Source of the DNA: JAJRXR01 sp041402005
GTDB lineage: Bacteria > Planctomycetota > Phycisphaerae > Phycisphaerales > UBA1924
Direction of reading: 5' to 3'
Assembly: GCA_041402005.1 (NCBI GenBank)
Contig: JAWKTB010000003.1
Span: forward strand, 124,001 to 188,000
Length of the DNA stretch: 64,000 bases
Part shown: positions 18,061 through 26,535 of the stretch, in pieces
How positions within the stretch are numbered: the stretch's first letter is position 1
Layout: each line of letters begins with the position of its first letter
Program-made: the position numbers and the translations under genes
The notes under the pieces: generated by a model
Told to the model about the DNA's origin: nothing
Databases searched by the model: none
Seen by the model: the letters and a program-made list of their open reading frames with translations, nothing else

Positions 18061-18326
18061 GACGGGATCTCCCTCTTGGCGCACGGGGCGCCTCGTTTCC
18101 GGCGTTTGATCGGGCCCCGCCCCCACCCCGGGACTGATGTCCCTGGGACTGACCCACTCACAAGTTCGAAGCTAACCAGGCCCCTGACCCGGGGCAACGA
18201 CCGAGTCCCGATTCGTCGCGTCCTCCCGCTCGGATCCGGGTTCTCGGGGGCATCTCCTGGGCTTCTCGGGCTCAGAAGACGTCGATGGCGGGAGAATGGG
18301 GTGTCTGCCCGGGGTCGTGATGCTCA

Positions 18327-20189
18327 CTACGGGCACCCGGTCCCGAAGGCGGTCAGGAAGGCGACCACGTCGGAGAAGTCCCACTGCCCGGTCGGGGGCG
18401 CGAGGTCCGCCGACGGGTCCATCGACCCGAACGCGACCAGGAAGGCGACGACGTCGGAGAAGTCGAGCTGGCCCAGCGGGGGCGCGAGGTCGGCGGCGTT
18501 GCACCCGAAGGCGATCGTGCCGAAGTCCATCTCCACGGGCGGGCTCTTGCCCAAGAGCGACCACTGGTCGTAGGCGGTCTGGCCGTCCGTGTTCGTCGTG
18601 TTCTCGTCGCGCAGGAACTCCATGTACTCCTTCGAGGCGAGCTGGTGGTAGACGCGCACCTCGGCGTAGGCGGCGCCCGGGGGAACCGCGTAGTCCGTGT
18701 CGTCCCAGTGCTGTCCGTCGGCGTACGCGTACGCGACCGGGGCGGCCTGCACGCTCTCGAAGTCCGCGTTGTTGAACCCGATCGGCGGGATCCGGTTGTC
18801 CTTGATCCACGTGTTGTTGAGTACGAAGTGGAAGCTGTGCCCCTCGGACAGGCCCGTGGCGGCGGCGGCGTCCGCGTCAAGACCCAGCACGCCCTCGTAC
18901 ACCTTGGTCGAGCCCGCGTCGAGCGTCGCCGTCTTGTCGTCGTACGCGCCCCGCTCCTCGACGAGCTGGTCGGATGAGTCGAAGAACTTGACGTTGATCC
19001 ACATCCTGCGCCCCTCGGGGTAGCCCGTCGGGAGCTTGTGCCCGGTCATGTTGATGACCCGGGTCGTGAGCGTCGATCCGTCGGTGGACAGCTCGAGGTC
19101 GGAGGCGGCCTGGAGCATGCCGACCGCGCGTGCGATCGAGTCGTTCACCTTGTCCTCGGTCAGGATCGTCTCGGAGTCGTCGTAGAGATTGCGGACGGCC
19201 TTGAGGACCCAGGTGTTGGCGCCGTTGAAGAAGTGGCGGGGCAGGTCGGGCCTGGGATCGGTGAAGAAGCAGCCCGCACCGTTGATGTCGGGCATGTGGC
19301 AGTCCTGGCAGGTGGAGACGAGCGGGTTGTCCCCGCCGAAGCGCCCGCTCATGTCGATGGGCGCGTCGGCGAAGTCGCTCATGAGCCACTCGGAGTAGGT
19401 GCGCTCGAGGGGGAACTCGTCGTACTTGTCGTGGGTGGGGTGGGGGGTGTCGAGGGCGTTGAGGTCGTAGGACCCGTCGGGCTGCTTGGTGTACGCGGGG
19501 TTGGAGACCTCGTGGCAGGTGGCGCACATCGAGGCGGAGCGGTGGAAGGGGGATTGGAGCCAGTCGTGGGGCGCGAAGTCGGCCATGAAGGGCCCGCGTC
19601 GGCGGTCCTCGAAGTCGAGCACGTACTGGCCCGAGTGCGGGTTGACGGGCAGGTCGGCGGTCATCGCCAGCACCTGGTCGTCCTCCGCGGGCGAGACGTT
19701 CTCGGTGTCGAACGGATCGACCATGCGGTGGCAGATGTGACAGCTCACGCCCTCGAAGTCCATGCCCGTCAGGGCCGACCCGTCGGGGGGCGTCGAGCGT
19801 CCGTCGATCCAGCCCATGGGGGCGTGGCAGCGGAGGCAGAGTTCGCCGGCGAAGCTGGCGTCCTGGTTGGCGACGGCGAGACAGGCGTGGAAGAGAGGGT
19901 CGCGCGTCGCCTGGGCCATCATGGAGGCGGTCCAGGCGGTGTAGGGCTCGACGGCCTCGTCGTAGTACCCGTGACACCCGCCGCAGGTCTGCGCGCTGGC
20001 CATCGGGGCGACGAGGTCGCCCGGCTGAGAGCCGGGCCCGAAGAAGTCGTTGATGGTGGTGGGCAGCGGGAGGGGAGAGCCGCCCCTGGGCTCGGCGATG
20101 GCGTAGCCGGCGAGACCGACCCAGACAACCGCGCCACCACTGGCGAGGACCAGCGCAGATTTGCGAACGAATCCAGATTGAACGCGCAT
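18327..20189 (-). CDS. Five-haem c-type cytochrome with GC-type dockerin
   Basis: The 620-residue product has a signal/anchor segment (residues 10-32) and five CxxCH haem-binding motifs: CGGCH (about 69), CLRCH (118), CHICH (150), CATCH (222) and CQDCH (294). A beta-rich domain of about 230 residues follows (TRVINMTGHKLPTGYPEG), and a GC-type dockerin ends GTGCP. The front half resembles multihaem cytochromes of the c554 type. It would be matured outside the cytoplasm and could move electrons at the cell surface. GGGAGG lies 6 bases before the ATG. The gene at 20216 is only 26 bases upstream, so the two are probably cotranscribed. Confidence 0.9.
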   Translation of the reverse strand: MRVQSGFVRKSALVLASGGAVVWVGLAGYAIAEPRGGSPLPLPTTINDFFGPGSQPGDLVAPMASAQTCGGCHGYYDEAVEPYTAWTASMMAQATRDPLFHACLAVANQDASFAGELCLRCHAPMGWIDGRSTPPDGSALTGMDFEGVSCHICHRMVDPFDTENVSPAEDDQVLAMTADLPVNPHSGQYVLDFEDRRRGPFMADFAPHDWLQSPFHRSASMCATCHEVSNPAYTKQPDGSYDLNALDTPHPTHDKYDEFPLERTYSEWLMSDFADAPIDMSGRFGGDNPLVSTCQDCHMPDINGAGCFFTDPRPDLPRHFFNGANTWVLKAVRNLYDDSETILTEDKVNDSIARAVGMLQAASDLELSTDGSTLTTRVINMTGHKLPTGYPEGRRMWINVKFFDSSDQLVEERGAYDDKTATLDAGSTKVYEGVLGLDADAAAATGLSEGHSFHFVLNNTWIKDNRIPPIGFNNADFESVQAAPVAYAYADGQHWDDTDYAVPPGAAYAEVRVYHQLASKEYMEFLRDENTTNTDGQTAYDQWSLLGKSPPVEMDFGTIAFGCNAADLAPPLGQLDFSDVVAFLVAFGSMDPSADLAPPTGQWDFSDVVAFLTAFGTGCP

Positions 20190-20215
20190 CAGCGCCCTCC
20201 CGAACGAATCAAGGA

Positions 20216-21049
20216 CTACGGGCACCCCATCCCGAAGGCCGTGAGGAACTCAACGACGTCAGAGAAATCCCACTGGCCGAACGGGGCGGCGATGTCCGCC
20301 TCCGGGGCCATCGTGCCGAACGCGGTCAGGAAGGAGACCACGTCGGAGAAGTCGAGCTGGTCATAGGGCTCGGCGAGGTCGGCGGCGTTGCACCCGGCGG
20401 GCTGCGGCGCGGGCCCCGAGGCGACGAAGGTCACGGTCCCCACGACGTCGAGCGTCGCGACGCCCGCGATCAACTCGGTCGATCCGGAGAAGGTGATCAT
20501 CCCGCCGTTGATCGTCACCGTCGTGCCATCGGAGGTGACCATGCCCGAGATGGGGGCGGCGTAGGGTGGTTGGTCGTCGAGGACGACGGTCTCGTTGATG
20601 TCGCCGGCGCCGATGACGCTCCCGTTTGCGGTCAGCGTCCCCGAGAGCGCGGTCAGCACCGAGCCGAAGGAGAATGCGCCGGCGGAGACGGGCACGGGGC
20701 CGGTGGGCGTGCCGGGCGTCTCGTAGACGGCGCCCAGGCCACTGCCCGCGGCGTCGATCTCGGAGAGGAACCACTCGAAGTGGAAGGACAGGTTGTCCTG
20801 CATCGCCAGGGCGAAGTCGTGGATGGTGATGGAGGTCGGCGTGCCGTAGTCGTCCAGCTCGATCTCGACCTCGCCGGTGATGGGCGAGGAGTCGGAGGCT
20901 GAGTCGGAGCCCAGGACCGCGAGGTTGATCGTCAGGTCCAGGTCGATCATGGACTGGGACGAGTCGACGGTGAGGGTGGTGGTGTCCGCATGAGCGGCGC
21001 CAACGAGTGAGAGGGCAACAATCGCCGCGGTCAGGCGGGTCCTGGCCAT
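20216..21049 (-). CDS. Secreted GC-type dockerin protein of unknown function
   Basis: The 277-residue product has a signal peptide (LTAAIVALSLVGAAHA), a beta-rich central domain of about 190 residues (TTTLTVDSSQSMIDLDLTI, GMITFSGSTELIAG) and a GC-type dockerin ending GMGCP. The central domain looks like the exported beta-sandwich proteins common in planctomycetes but I cannot name it. GGGAGG precedes the ATG at 21049. It lies 26 bases upstream of the cytochrome gene, in the same direction. Confidence 0.85.
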   Translation of the reverse strand: MARTRLTAAIVALSLVGAAHADTTTLTVDSSQSMIDLDLTINLAVLGSDSASDSSPITGEVEIELDDYGTPTSITIHDFALAMQDNLSFHFEWFLSEIDAAGSGLGAVYETPGTPTGPVPVSAGAFSFGSVLTALSGTLTANGSVIGAGDINETVVLDDQPPYAAPISGMVTSDGTTVTINGGMITFSGSTELIAGVATLDVVGTVTFVASGPAPQPAGCNAADLAEPYDQLDFSDVVSFLTAFGTMAPEADIAAPFGQWDFSDVVEFLTAFGMGCP

Positions 21050-21227
21050 GCAAAACCTCCCCAAGGGCCGGCCCGATCGCCGACCGAGAAAGCATACCGC
21101 TCGCCCCGGGGAATCCGAGGCGAATCCGGGGAAGATCCCCCGGCTTTTGGTCCGATACGCCCCGCCCCCGAGGCAGGATGCGGGGGGCTGGAGAAAGAGG
21201 CGCCCGCGTGGGGTGGATGCCCCACTC

Positions 21228-23747
21228 TCAGGGGCACCCGCCGCCGAACGCGGTCAAGAACGCGAGCACGTCAGAGAAATCAAAGACGCCCATAGGCGGG
21301 GCGAGGTCGGCGGCGGGGTCCATCGCACCGAAGGCGGTAAGGAACGCGAGCACGTCGGAGAAGTCGAGCGAGCCGAAGGGCTCGGCGAGATCGGCCTCGT
21401 TGCACCCGCCCCCGACGCCGACGATGACGGCGCCGTCGCCCTCGGGCGCCGGGAGGATCGCGCGCGAGCCGCTGGCGTCGAAGTCCATCGCGGAGGGCGC
21501 GTAGCCCAGCTCGATCGTGTCGGTGATGGTGAGCGTGCTCAGGTCGATGACGTGGAGGCGTCCGGATTCTGAGTGCGACCAGCCCATGGCGCCGCCGAGC
21601 GTGGTGTTGGAGTCGCCCGTGGCGGCGTACGCGACGCCGTGGGCGGGGTCGGCGAACAGCCCCGTGCAGTACTCGCCCAGGGGGATAGTCGCGGTCTGAA
21701 GACCCAGGCCAAGATCGACGACGCCGATGGTGTTGGCGGCCCAGTTGTTGACGAGCAAGCGCCCGTCGCCCAGGTCGGCCATCTGCCAGGGCTGGTCGCC
21801 GACGTTGATGTGGCGGACGAGCGTGGGCGTCGCGCCCGAGACGTCGATGACGGCGATCTGGTCGGTGTTCTTGACGGCGGCGTAGCAGGTCTGCGAGTCC
21901 GGGCTGAAGGCGATCCAGGTCGGGAAGTCGTTGGTGACGACGTTGTTGATGACGGTCCAAGAGGCGGTGTCGATGAAGGTGACGACGTCGTCGAATGAGC
22001 CGGCGACGGCGAGGAGCGAGCCGTTGGGGCTCAGGTCGATTCCGCTGGACTGGGAGTAGCTGTACCCGACGCCGCCCATGTTGCCGGTGAGAAGCTTGGC
22101 GCCGTCGACGGTGTTGGTGCTCAGGTTGATGCGCCAGACGCCGTCGCCACTGGCGACGACGGGGACGTAGGCGTACTGCCCGTCGGGGCTGATCTCGACC
22201 TGCGAGCCCCTCGTGGAGATGAAGACGTTGGTGGAGGAGGCGGTCGCGAGGTCGACGACGGTGGCGAAGGAGGAGTCGAGGTTCGCGACGACGGCGGTCG
22301 AGCCGTCGGGCGTGACCGCGACGCCTGAGGGGCGGAAGCCCAGGGGCGCAAAGCCCGTAACGGCGCGCGTCGGCGGGTCGATGATGGTGAGGGTGTCACT
22401 GAGGATGGAGATGCCGACGGCGACGGAGCCGTCGGGGCTCATCGCGCCGGTGCGGCAGCGGTCGCCCTCGGGGGTGGGGCCCGAGAGCTGAAAGGCGGTG
22501 AGCGAGCCGTTGGGCCCGCCCGTGTTGATGACGACCATGTCGTCGCCGAAGGTGGTCGAGCAGAGCGTGCCCTGGGCGCTGACGGGCGAGACGGCGCCGA
22601 TCTGGCACGAGACGATCTGGTTCGGGAGATTGAGGAGAAACCCGGTGGCCAGGTCGATGATCGCGCCCGAGTAGCCGACGCCGAGCACGCGGTTGCCGTC
22701 GGAGGTGGTCAAGAGGTCGTTGAGGCCCGAGGTGTTGAGGACGGGGCCGGCGACGCCCGTCGTCAGGTCCACGACGCGGACCTCGTTGAGCAGCACGACC
22801 GCGGCCTTGGTCCCGGTCGCGTTGAGGGCGATCGAGCCGAACATGTCGAACGTCGTCGGCACGATGGACGAGACACTCTCGGTCGCCAGGTCGAGAACGG
22901 TGATCTTCATCTGCCCGAAGCCGTGGTTGATGGCGGCGGTGGTCCCGTCCTGCGAGACCGCCACGTCGTTCGCGTTCGGCGTGATGGTGACGCGGTGGAC
23001 CGCGCCGGTGCGGACGTTGACGAACTGGGCTTCGGCGGCGAACGGGTCCACGTTCAGCACGCGGTCGTCGTCGATGAAGAAGAACTCCGAATACTGGAGC
23101 GACGACGCGGGGGGCTCGGGCGAGAACGAGATCGTCTGGGAGAAGCCAACGTTCGCGATCGTCCGCAGGACCGATCCCGTCGCGATGTCGATGACGGAGA
23201 TGGTCGAGTCGAAGGCGTTGCCGACGGCGGCGACGTCGCCCGCGGGGCTCACCTTGATCATGCCCGGCGCCTGACCCACCGGGACGACGTCCACTTCGTT
23301 CAACGTCTTGAGGTCCACGATGGAGACCGAGCCGGTGTCCACGCAGGCGACGACGGCGGTCGAGCCGTCGGGCGTGACGTCCACGTCCTGCGCCGCGCCC
23401 GAGACGGGCGCCTCGCCGATGAACGCGAGCGTGCTCGCGTCCCAGAGGATCAGGTTGCGGCTCTCGCGGTGGGCGATGATGATCGTCGAGCCGTCGGGCG
23501 TGTAGACGACGCCCGAGGGCGCGTCACCCTCGGGGATCTCGCCCGTGAAGAAGAAGTCGGCTCCCGAGCCTCTGGCGTAGATCGGGCCCAGGGGACGCCC
23601 GCCCGGGGCGAACGCGAGGGGTGACCCGGCGGCCGGGATCGTCACGCGCTCGAGCGCGGGGTCGGCGTCGGGGTTCTCGTGGTCGGCGATCGCCGGGGCG
23701 GCGAGGGCACAGAGTGAGAGCAGGAGCGTGGCGCGGGTCGCGAGCAT
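21228..23747 (-). CDS. YVTN-type beta-propeller repeat protein with GC-type dockerin (paralogue of 44864)
   Basis: The 839-residue product has a signal peptide (TLLLSLCALAAPAIA) and many roughly 42-residue repeats of the YVTN/surface-layer propeller type: GVVYTPDGSTIIIAHRES, DVDVTPDGSTAVVACVD, GVAVTPDGSTAVVANLD, AIDLSPNGSLLAVAGS. It probably folds into two seven-bladed propellers. A GC-type dockerin ends GGGCP. It is collinear with the protein at 44864, including the NLILWD and WQM/WQIV segments. GAGGAGAG precedes the ATG. Likely role: binding at the cell surface, ligand unknown. Confidence 0.88.
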   Translation of the reverse strand: MLATRATLLLSLCALAAPAIADHENPDADPALERVTIPAAGSPLAFAPGGRPLGPIYARGSGADFFFTGEIPEGDAPSGVVYTPDGSTIIIAHRESRNLILWDASTLAFIGEAPVSGAAQDVDVTPDGSTAVVACVDTGSVSIVDLKTLNEVDVVPVGQAPGMIKVSPAGDVAAVGNAFDSTISVIDIATGSVLRTIANVGFSQTISFSPEPPASSLQYSEFFFIDDDRVLNVDPFAAEAQFVNVRTGAVHRVTITPNANDVAVSQDGTTAAINHGFGQMKITVLDLATESVSSIVPTTFDMFGSIALNATGTKAAVVLLNEVRVVDLTTGVAGPVLNTSGLNDLLTTSDGNRVLGVGYSGAIIDLATGFLLNLPNQIVSCQIGAVSPVSAQGTLCSTTFGDDMVVINTGGPNGSLTAFQLSGPTPEGDRCRTGAMSPDGSVAVGISILSDTLTIIDPPTRAVTGFAPLGFRPSGVAVTPDGSTAVVANLDSSFATVVDLATASSTNVFISTRGSQVEISPDGQYAYVPVVASGDGVWRINLSTNTVDGAKLLTGNMGGVGYSYSQSSGIDLSPNGSLLAVAGSFDDVVTFIDTASWTVINNVVTNDFPTWIAFSPDSQTCYAAVKNTDQIAVIDVSGATPTLVRHINVGDQPWQMADLGDGRLLVNNWAANTIGVVDLGLGLQTATIPLGEYCTGLFADPAHGVAYAATGDSNTTLGGAMGWSHSESGRLHVIDLSTLTITDTIELGYAPSAMDFDASGSRAILPAPEGDGAVIVGVGGGCNEADLAEPFGSLDFSDVLAFLTAFGAMDPAADLAPPMGVFDFSDVLAFLTAFGGGCP

Positions 23748-23849
23748 GGGGTCTCTCCTCGGCGTGGCGGCGTGGGCCGCGCACTGCGACAGCCTAAAGG
23801 CAGGCGCCCCGCGCCAAAAGCTCTAGTTTCAGCCTTCAAGAAACGCCAG

Positions 23850-25184
23850 TTACGGGCATCCGCCGGAGAACGAGACGAGGAAGGAGACGACGTCTGAGAA
23901 GTCCCACTGTCCGAAGGGCTCGGCCAGGTCCGCCTCGGGCGACATCGTCCCGAACGCCGTCAGGAACGCGACCACGTCGGAGAAGTCGAGCTGCCCGAAG
24001 GGCTCGGCGAGGTCGGCGAGGCAGTCGGGTCTCGGGGCGGGCAGGGGGATCGCGACGCCGTTGAGATCCGTCGGGCGGAATGGGATGAAGTACGTGTCCA
24101 CCATCCGCGGCTCGCGGTCGGCGACGAACGAGAAGGAGTACGTCGTGCCCCAGCGCACCGCGTTGGCGCTCTGGTCGACGTCCGGTGAGTAGGGGCCGAC
24201 GGTCCACCAGACCGTGCCAGCCTCGGGCTGGAGCGACCACGCCTGGTTATCGACGGGCGAGCCCGAGTGGTACTGGGGCGCGCTGAAGGAGACATCCGAG
24301 ACGCTTGATGATCCGACCTGGACGTACACGCCCCCGATGCTCAGGTGCGAGTCGAGGTTGTGGACGTAGTAGTCGTACCGCCAGTGCCCGTCGCCCAGGT
24401 CGGTCGCCTTGCCCGCGACCTCGATGCGCCCGTCGTCGGGGATGTCGAAGCTCTCGATGACGACGTCGGGGTCGGTCTGCGCCCAGGCGAGCAGGGCGGA
24501 CGTCCCGGCCTGGGTGGCGTCGGCGACCGTGAACGTGTCGTTGACCAGCAGATTGACGCGCCGGGCGCTCGCGTTGTTCGCCGAGTCGCCGGCCTGGGCA
24601 TCGTCCGCAGCGACCTGCTGCACCTCCGCGTAATACACCTCGTCCCCGTCGTGCGTCAGCTTCGACTCAGGGATCTGCAGGCGACGGTCGATCGTCCCCG
24701 TGCCGGCGGAGGTCGTGTACGGGAAGGGGAACGCGCCGGTGGCGGCGTTGATCTGTTCGCGCGGTCCGAGGATCGTGTGCGAGCCCAGAATGGTCGAGGC
24801 GTTCGGGTTCGAGCACCCGACGCCGAGGTGCTGGAAGTCCGCGGGCGTGCACGTCTCACACAGGGCGCCCTGGAGAGGGACGACGGTGTGGGCGGCGAAG
24901 GAGAGGCCGATCTGCTCCAGGCGTCCGTTCTTCACGCGGTACATGTGCTGCGCGGTGGCGGGGTGCGCGGGCGAGTCGATCAGCCAGTCCACGACCACGT
25001 CGCCAAGGTTGCAGCTCGTCACGCCGAAGGAGTAGGCGTGGATCCCGTCCTGCTCGCCGTAGTGCGAGATGGTGGTGATGTCGGCGGTGATCAGATCGGG
25101 GCCGGCCTGGGCCGGGGCGACCACGAATCCGGCGGCGAGCGCGATCAGGGCTCCGCCGGTACGCGGCTTCATCCGGTTCTGCAT
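23850..25184 (-). CDS. Secreted GC-type dockerin protein (paralogue of 15074)
   Basis: The 444-residue product has a signal peptide (GGALIALAAGFVVAPAQA) and the same unknown domain as 15074. Shared pieces are FGVTSCNLGDVVVDWLID, QHMYRVKNGRLEQIGLSF, CETCTPADFQHLGVGC, YHSGSPVDNQAWS and QSANAVRWGTTYSFSF. The conserved Cys and His positions support a common, possibly metal-binding fold. The C-terminal GC-type dockerin ends SGGCP. The ATG at 25184 is preferred because GGAAGGA lies 5 bases upstream. Confidence 0.85.
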   Translation of the reverse strand: MQNRMKPRTGGALIALAAGFVVAPAQAGPDLITADITTISHYGEQDGIHAYSFGVTSCNLGDVVVDWLIDSPAHPATAQHMYRVKNGRLEQIGLSFAAHTVVPLQGALCETCTPADFQHLGVGCSNPNASTILGSHTILGPREQINAATGAFPFPYTTSAGTGTIDRRLQIPESKLTHDGDEVYYAEVQQVAADDAQAGDSANNASARRVNLLVNDTFTVADATQAGTSALLAWAQTDPDVVIESFDIPDDGRIEVAGKATDLGDGHWRYDYYVHNLDSHLSIGGVYVQVGSSSVSDVSFSAPQYHSGSPVDNQAWSLQPEAGTVWWTVGPYSPDVDQSANAVRWGTTYSFSFVADREPRMVDTYFIPFRPTDLNGVAIPLPAPRPDCLADLAEPFGQLDFSDVVAFLTAFGTMSPEADLAEPFGQWDFSDVVSFLVSFSGGCP

Positions 25185-25313
25185 GGCATTCCTTCCCTCG
25201 GGCGAGGGCGGCACGCCCACGCGTGAAAAGAGTCTATCCAGGGGCCCCACGCCGATGAAACCCCCTCGAGAGCGGGACCGAGGCGCCCATCTTCACGATT
25301 TCGTCACAGACGC

Positions 25314-26462
25314 CTAGGGGCATCCGCTCGCAAAGGCGACCAGAAACGCGACCACATCCGAGAAGTCCCACAGTCCGATGGGCAGCGCGAAGTCGGCGGA
25401 CGGCTTCTGGGCGGCGAAGTCGTTGAGGAAGAACACGACGTCAGCGAAGTTGAGCGTGCCGTCCCCCGTCAGGTCCGCGATGCAGCCGCAGGGGGGCAGC
25501 GCCGCGAGCTGCACGTCGAGCCAGACCTTGACCTCGTCGGCGATCTCGGTCGGGAAGGTCGCCAGCCCGTGCCCGACGTCCGGGACGGGGCGGAAGGCGA
25601 CGTCGTCGCCGACGGCGGTGAGCGCGTCACGGAGACGAACGCTCTGGGCGAAGGGGACCGAGGTGTCCTGCTCGCCGTGTGCGATGAACATGGGGACGTT
25701 GCCCGCGGGCTGCTGGGCGAGGCGCGCCGGGGAGGCCGAGCGGGCGAGCTGCACGAGCGCGGGCCAGGGTGAGTTGGGATCGCCCAGGTGCGCCCTGATC
25801 TGGCCGACCGAGACGCCGGTGGTCGCCGACCCGAGCAGGATCGACTCGGGCGAGTTGACGTCGTCGTGGTCGATGATCGAGCCGGGTGGGTCGGTGACGT
25901 CCGGGTTCATGAAGAGAAGGTCGGCGGGGCCGAAGTAGTCGACCGCGAGCTGGATATCGCTCGACACGTTGTCGAAGTCGCCGACGGTCCCCTCGAGGAG
26001 TGGGTCGCTGTTGCTCGTGCCGAGGACGGCGGACAGGTGCCCGCCCGCGGAGCTGCCCCAGACGATGAACGCGCACGGGTCGAGGTTGAGGCTGTCGGCG
26101 TGGGCGCGGAGCCAGCGGACGGCGCCCTTGCAGTCATGGATCTGCGCGGGCCATGTGACCGAGGCGCCGTTCCACTGGCCCGCCTGCGAGGTCAGGCGGT
26201 AGTCGATGCCGGCGATCGCGTACCCATCGTCGAGGAACGTTTCGAGGAAGGAGGGCAGGACGCGTGTCCCGCCGAGCCATCCGCCCCCGTGGATCCAGAT
26301 GATCAGGGGCGTGGGGTGGTCGGACGCGGGGCGGCGCAGGTCGAGCTGGATCGGCACGCCGTTGATCTGGGCGTAGGTGTACGTCTCGAGCTGCGCCGAC
26401 GCGAACGAGGAGGGCAGCACGAGGCAGAGGCCCAGAGCGAGGCGCGTCACGAAGCGTTTCAT
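25314..26462 (-). CDS. Secreted alpha/beta-hydrolase (esterase) with hybrid canonical/GC-type dockerin
   Basis: The 382-residue product has a signal peptide (LALGLCLVLPSSFASA) and an alpha/beta-hydrolase fold: oxyanion-hole HGGGW (58-62), nucleophile elbow GSSAGG (Ser 138), and likely acid and His in the HGEQDTSVPF and PDVGHG regions. It resembles BD-FAE/hormone-sensitive-lipase-like esterases that cleave acetyl or feruloyl esters. The tail is unusual. Its first repeat (ADLTGDGTLNFADV) is a canonical 12-residue dockerin calcium loop. The second (LPIGLWDFSDV) is GC-type, ending ASGCP. AGGAAA precedes the ATG. Confidence 0.9.
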   Translation of the reverse strand: MKRFVTRLALGLCLVLPSSFASAQLETYTYAQINGVPIQLDLRRPASDHPTPLIIWIHGGGWLGGTRVLPSFLETFLDDGYAIAGIDYRLTSQAGQWNGASVTWPAQIHDCKGAVRWLRAHADSLNLDPCAFIVWGSSAGGHLSAVLGTSNSDPLLEGTVGDFDNVSSDIQLAVDYFGPADLLFMNPDVTDPPGSIIDHDDVNSPESILLGSATTGVSVGQIRAHLGDPNSPWPALVQLARSASPARLAQQPAGNVPMFIAHGEQDTSVPFAQSVRLRDALTAVGDDVAFRPVPDVGHGLATFPTEIADEVKVWLDVQLAALPPCGCIADLTGDGTLNFADVVFFLNDFAAQKPSADFALPIGLWDFSDVVAFLVAFASGCP

Positions 26463-26535
26463 CGTGTTTTCCTGTCTGGACGACGGGTCGACCCACGGCA
26501 GAGAACAAATCAACGACCGGAAGTATTGCACCCGA

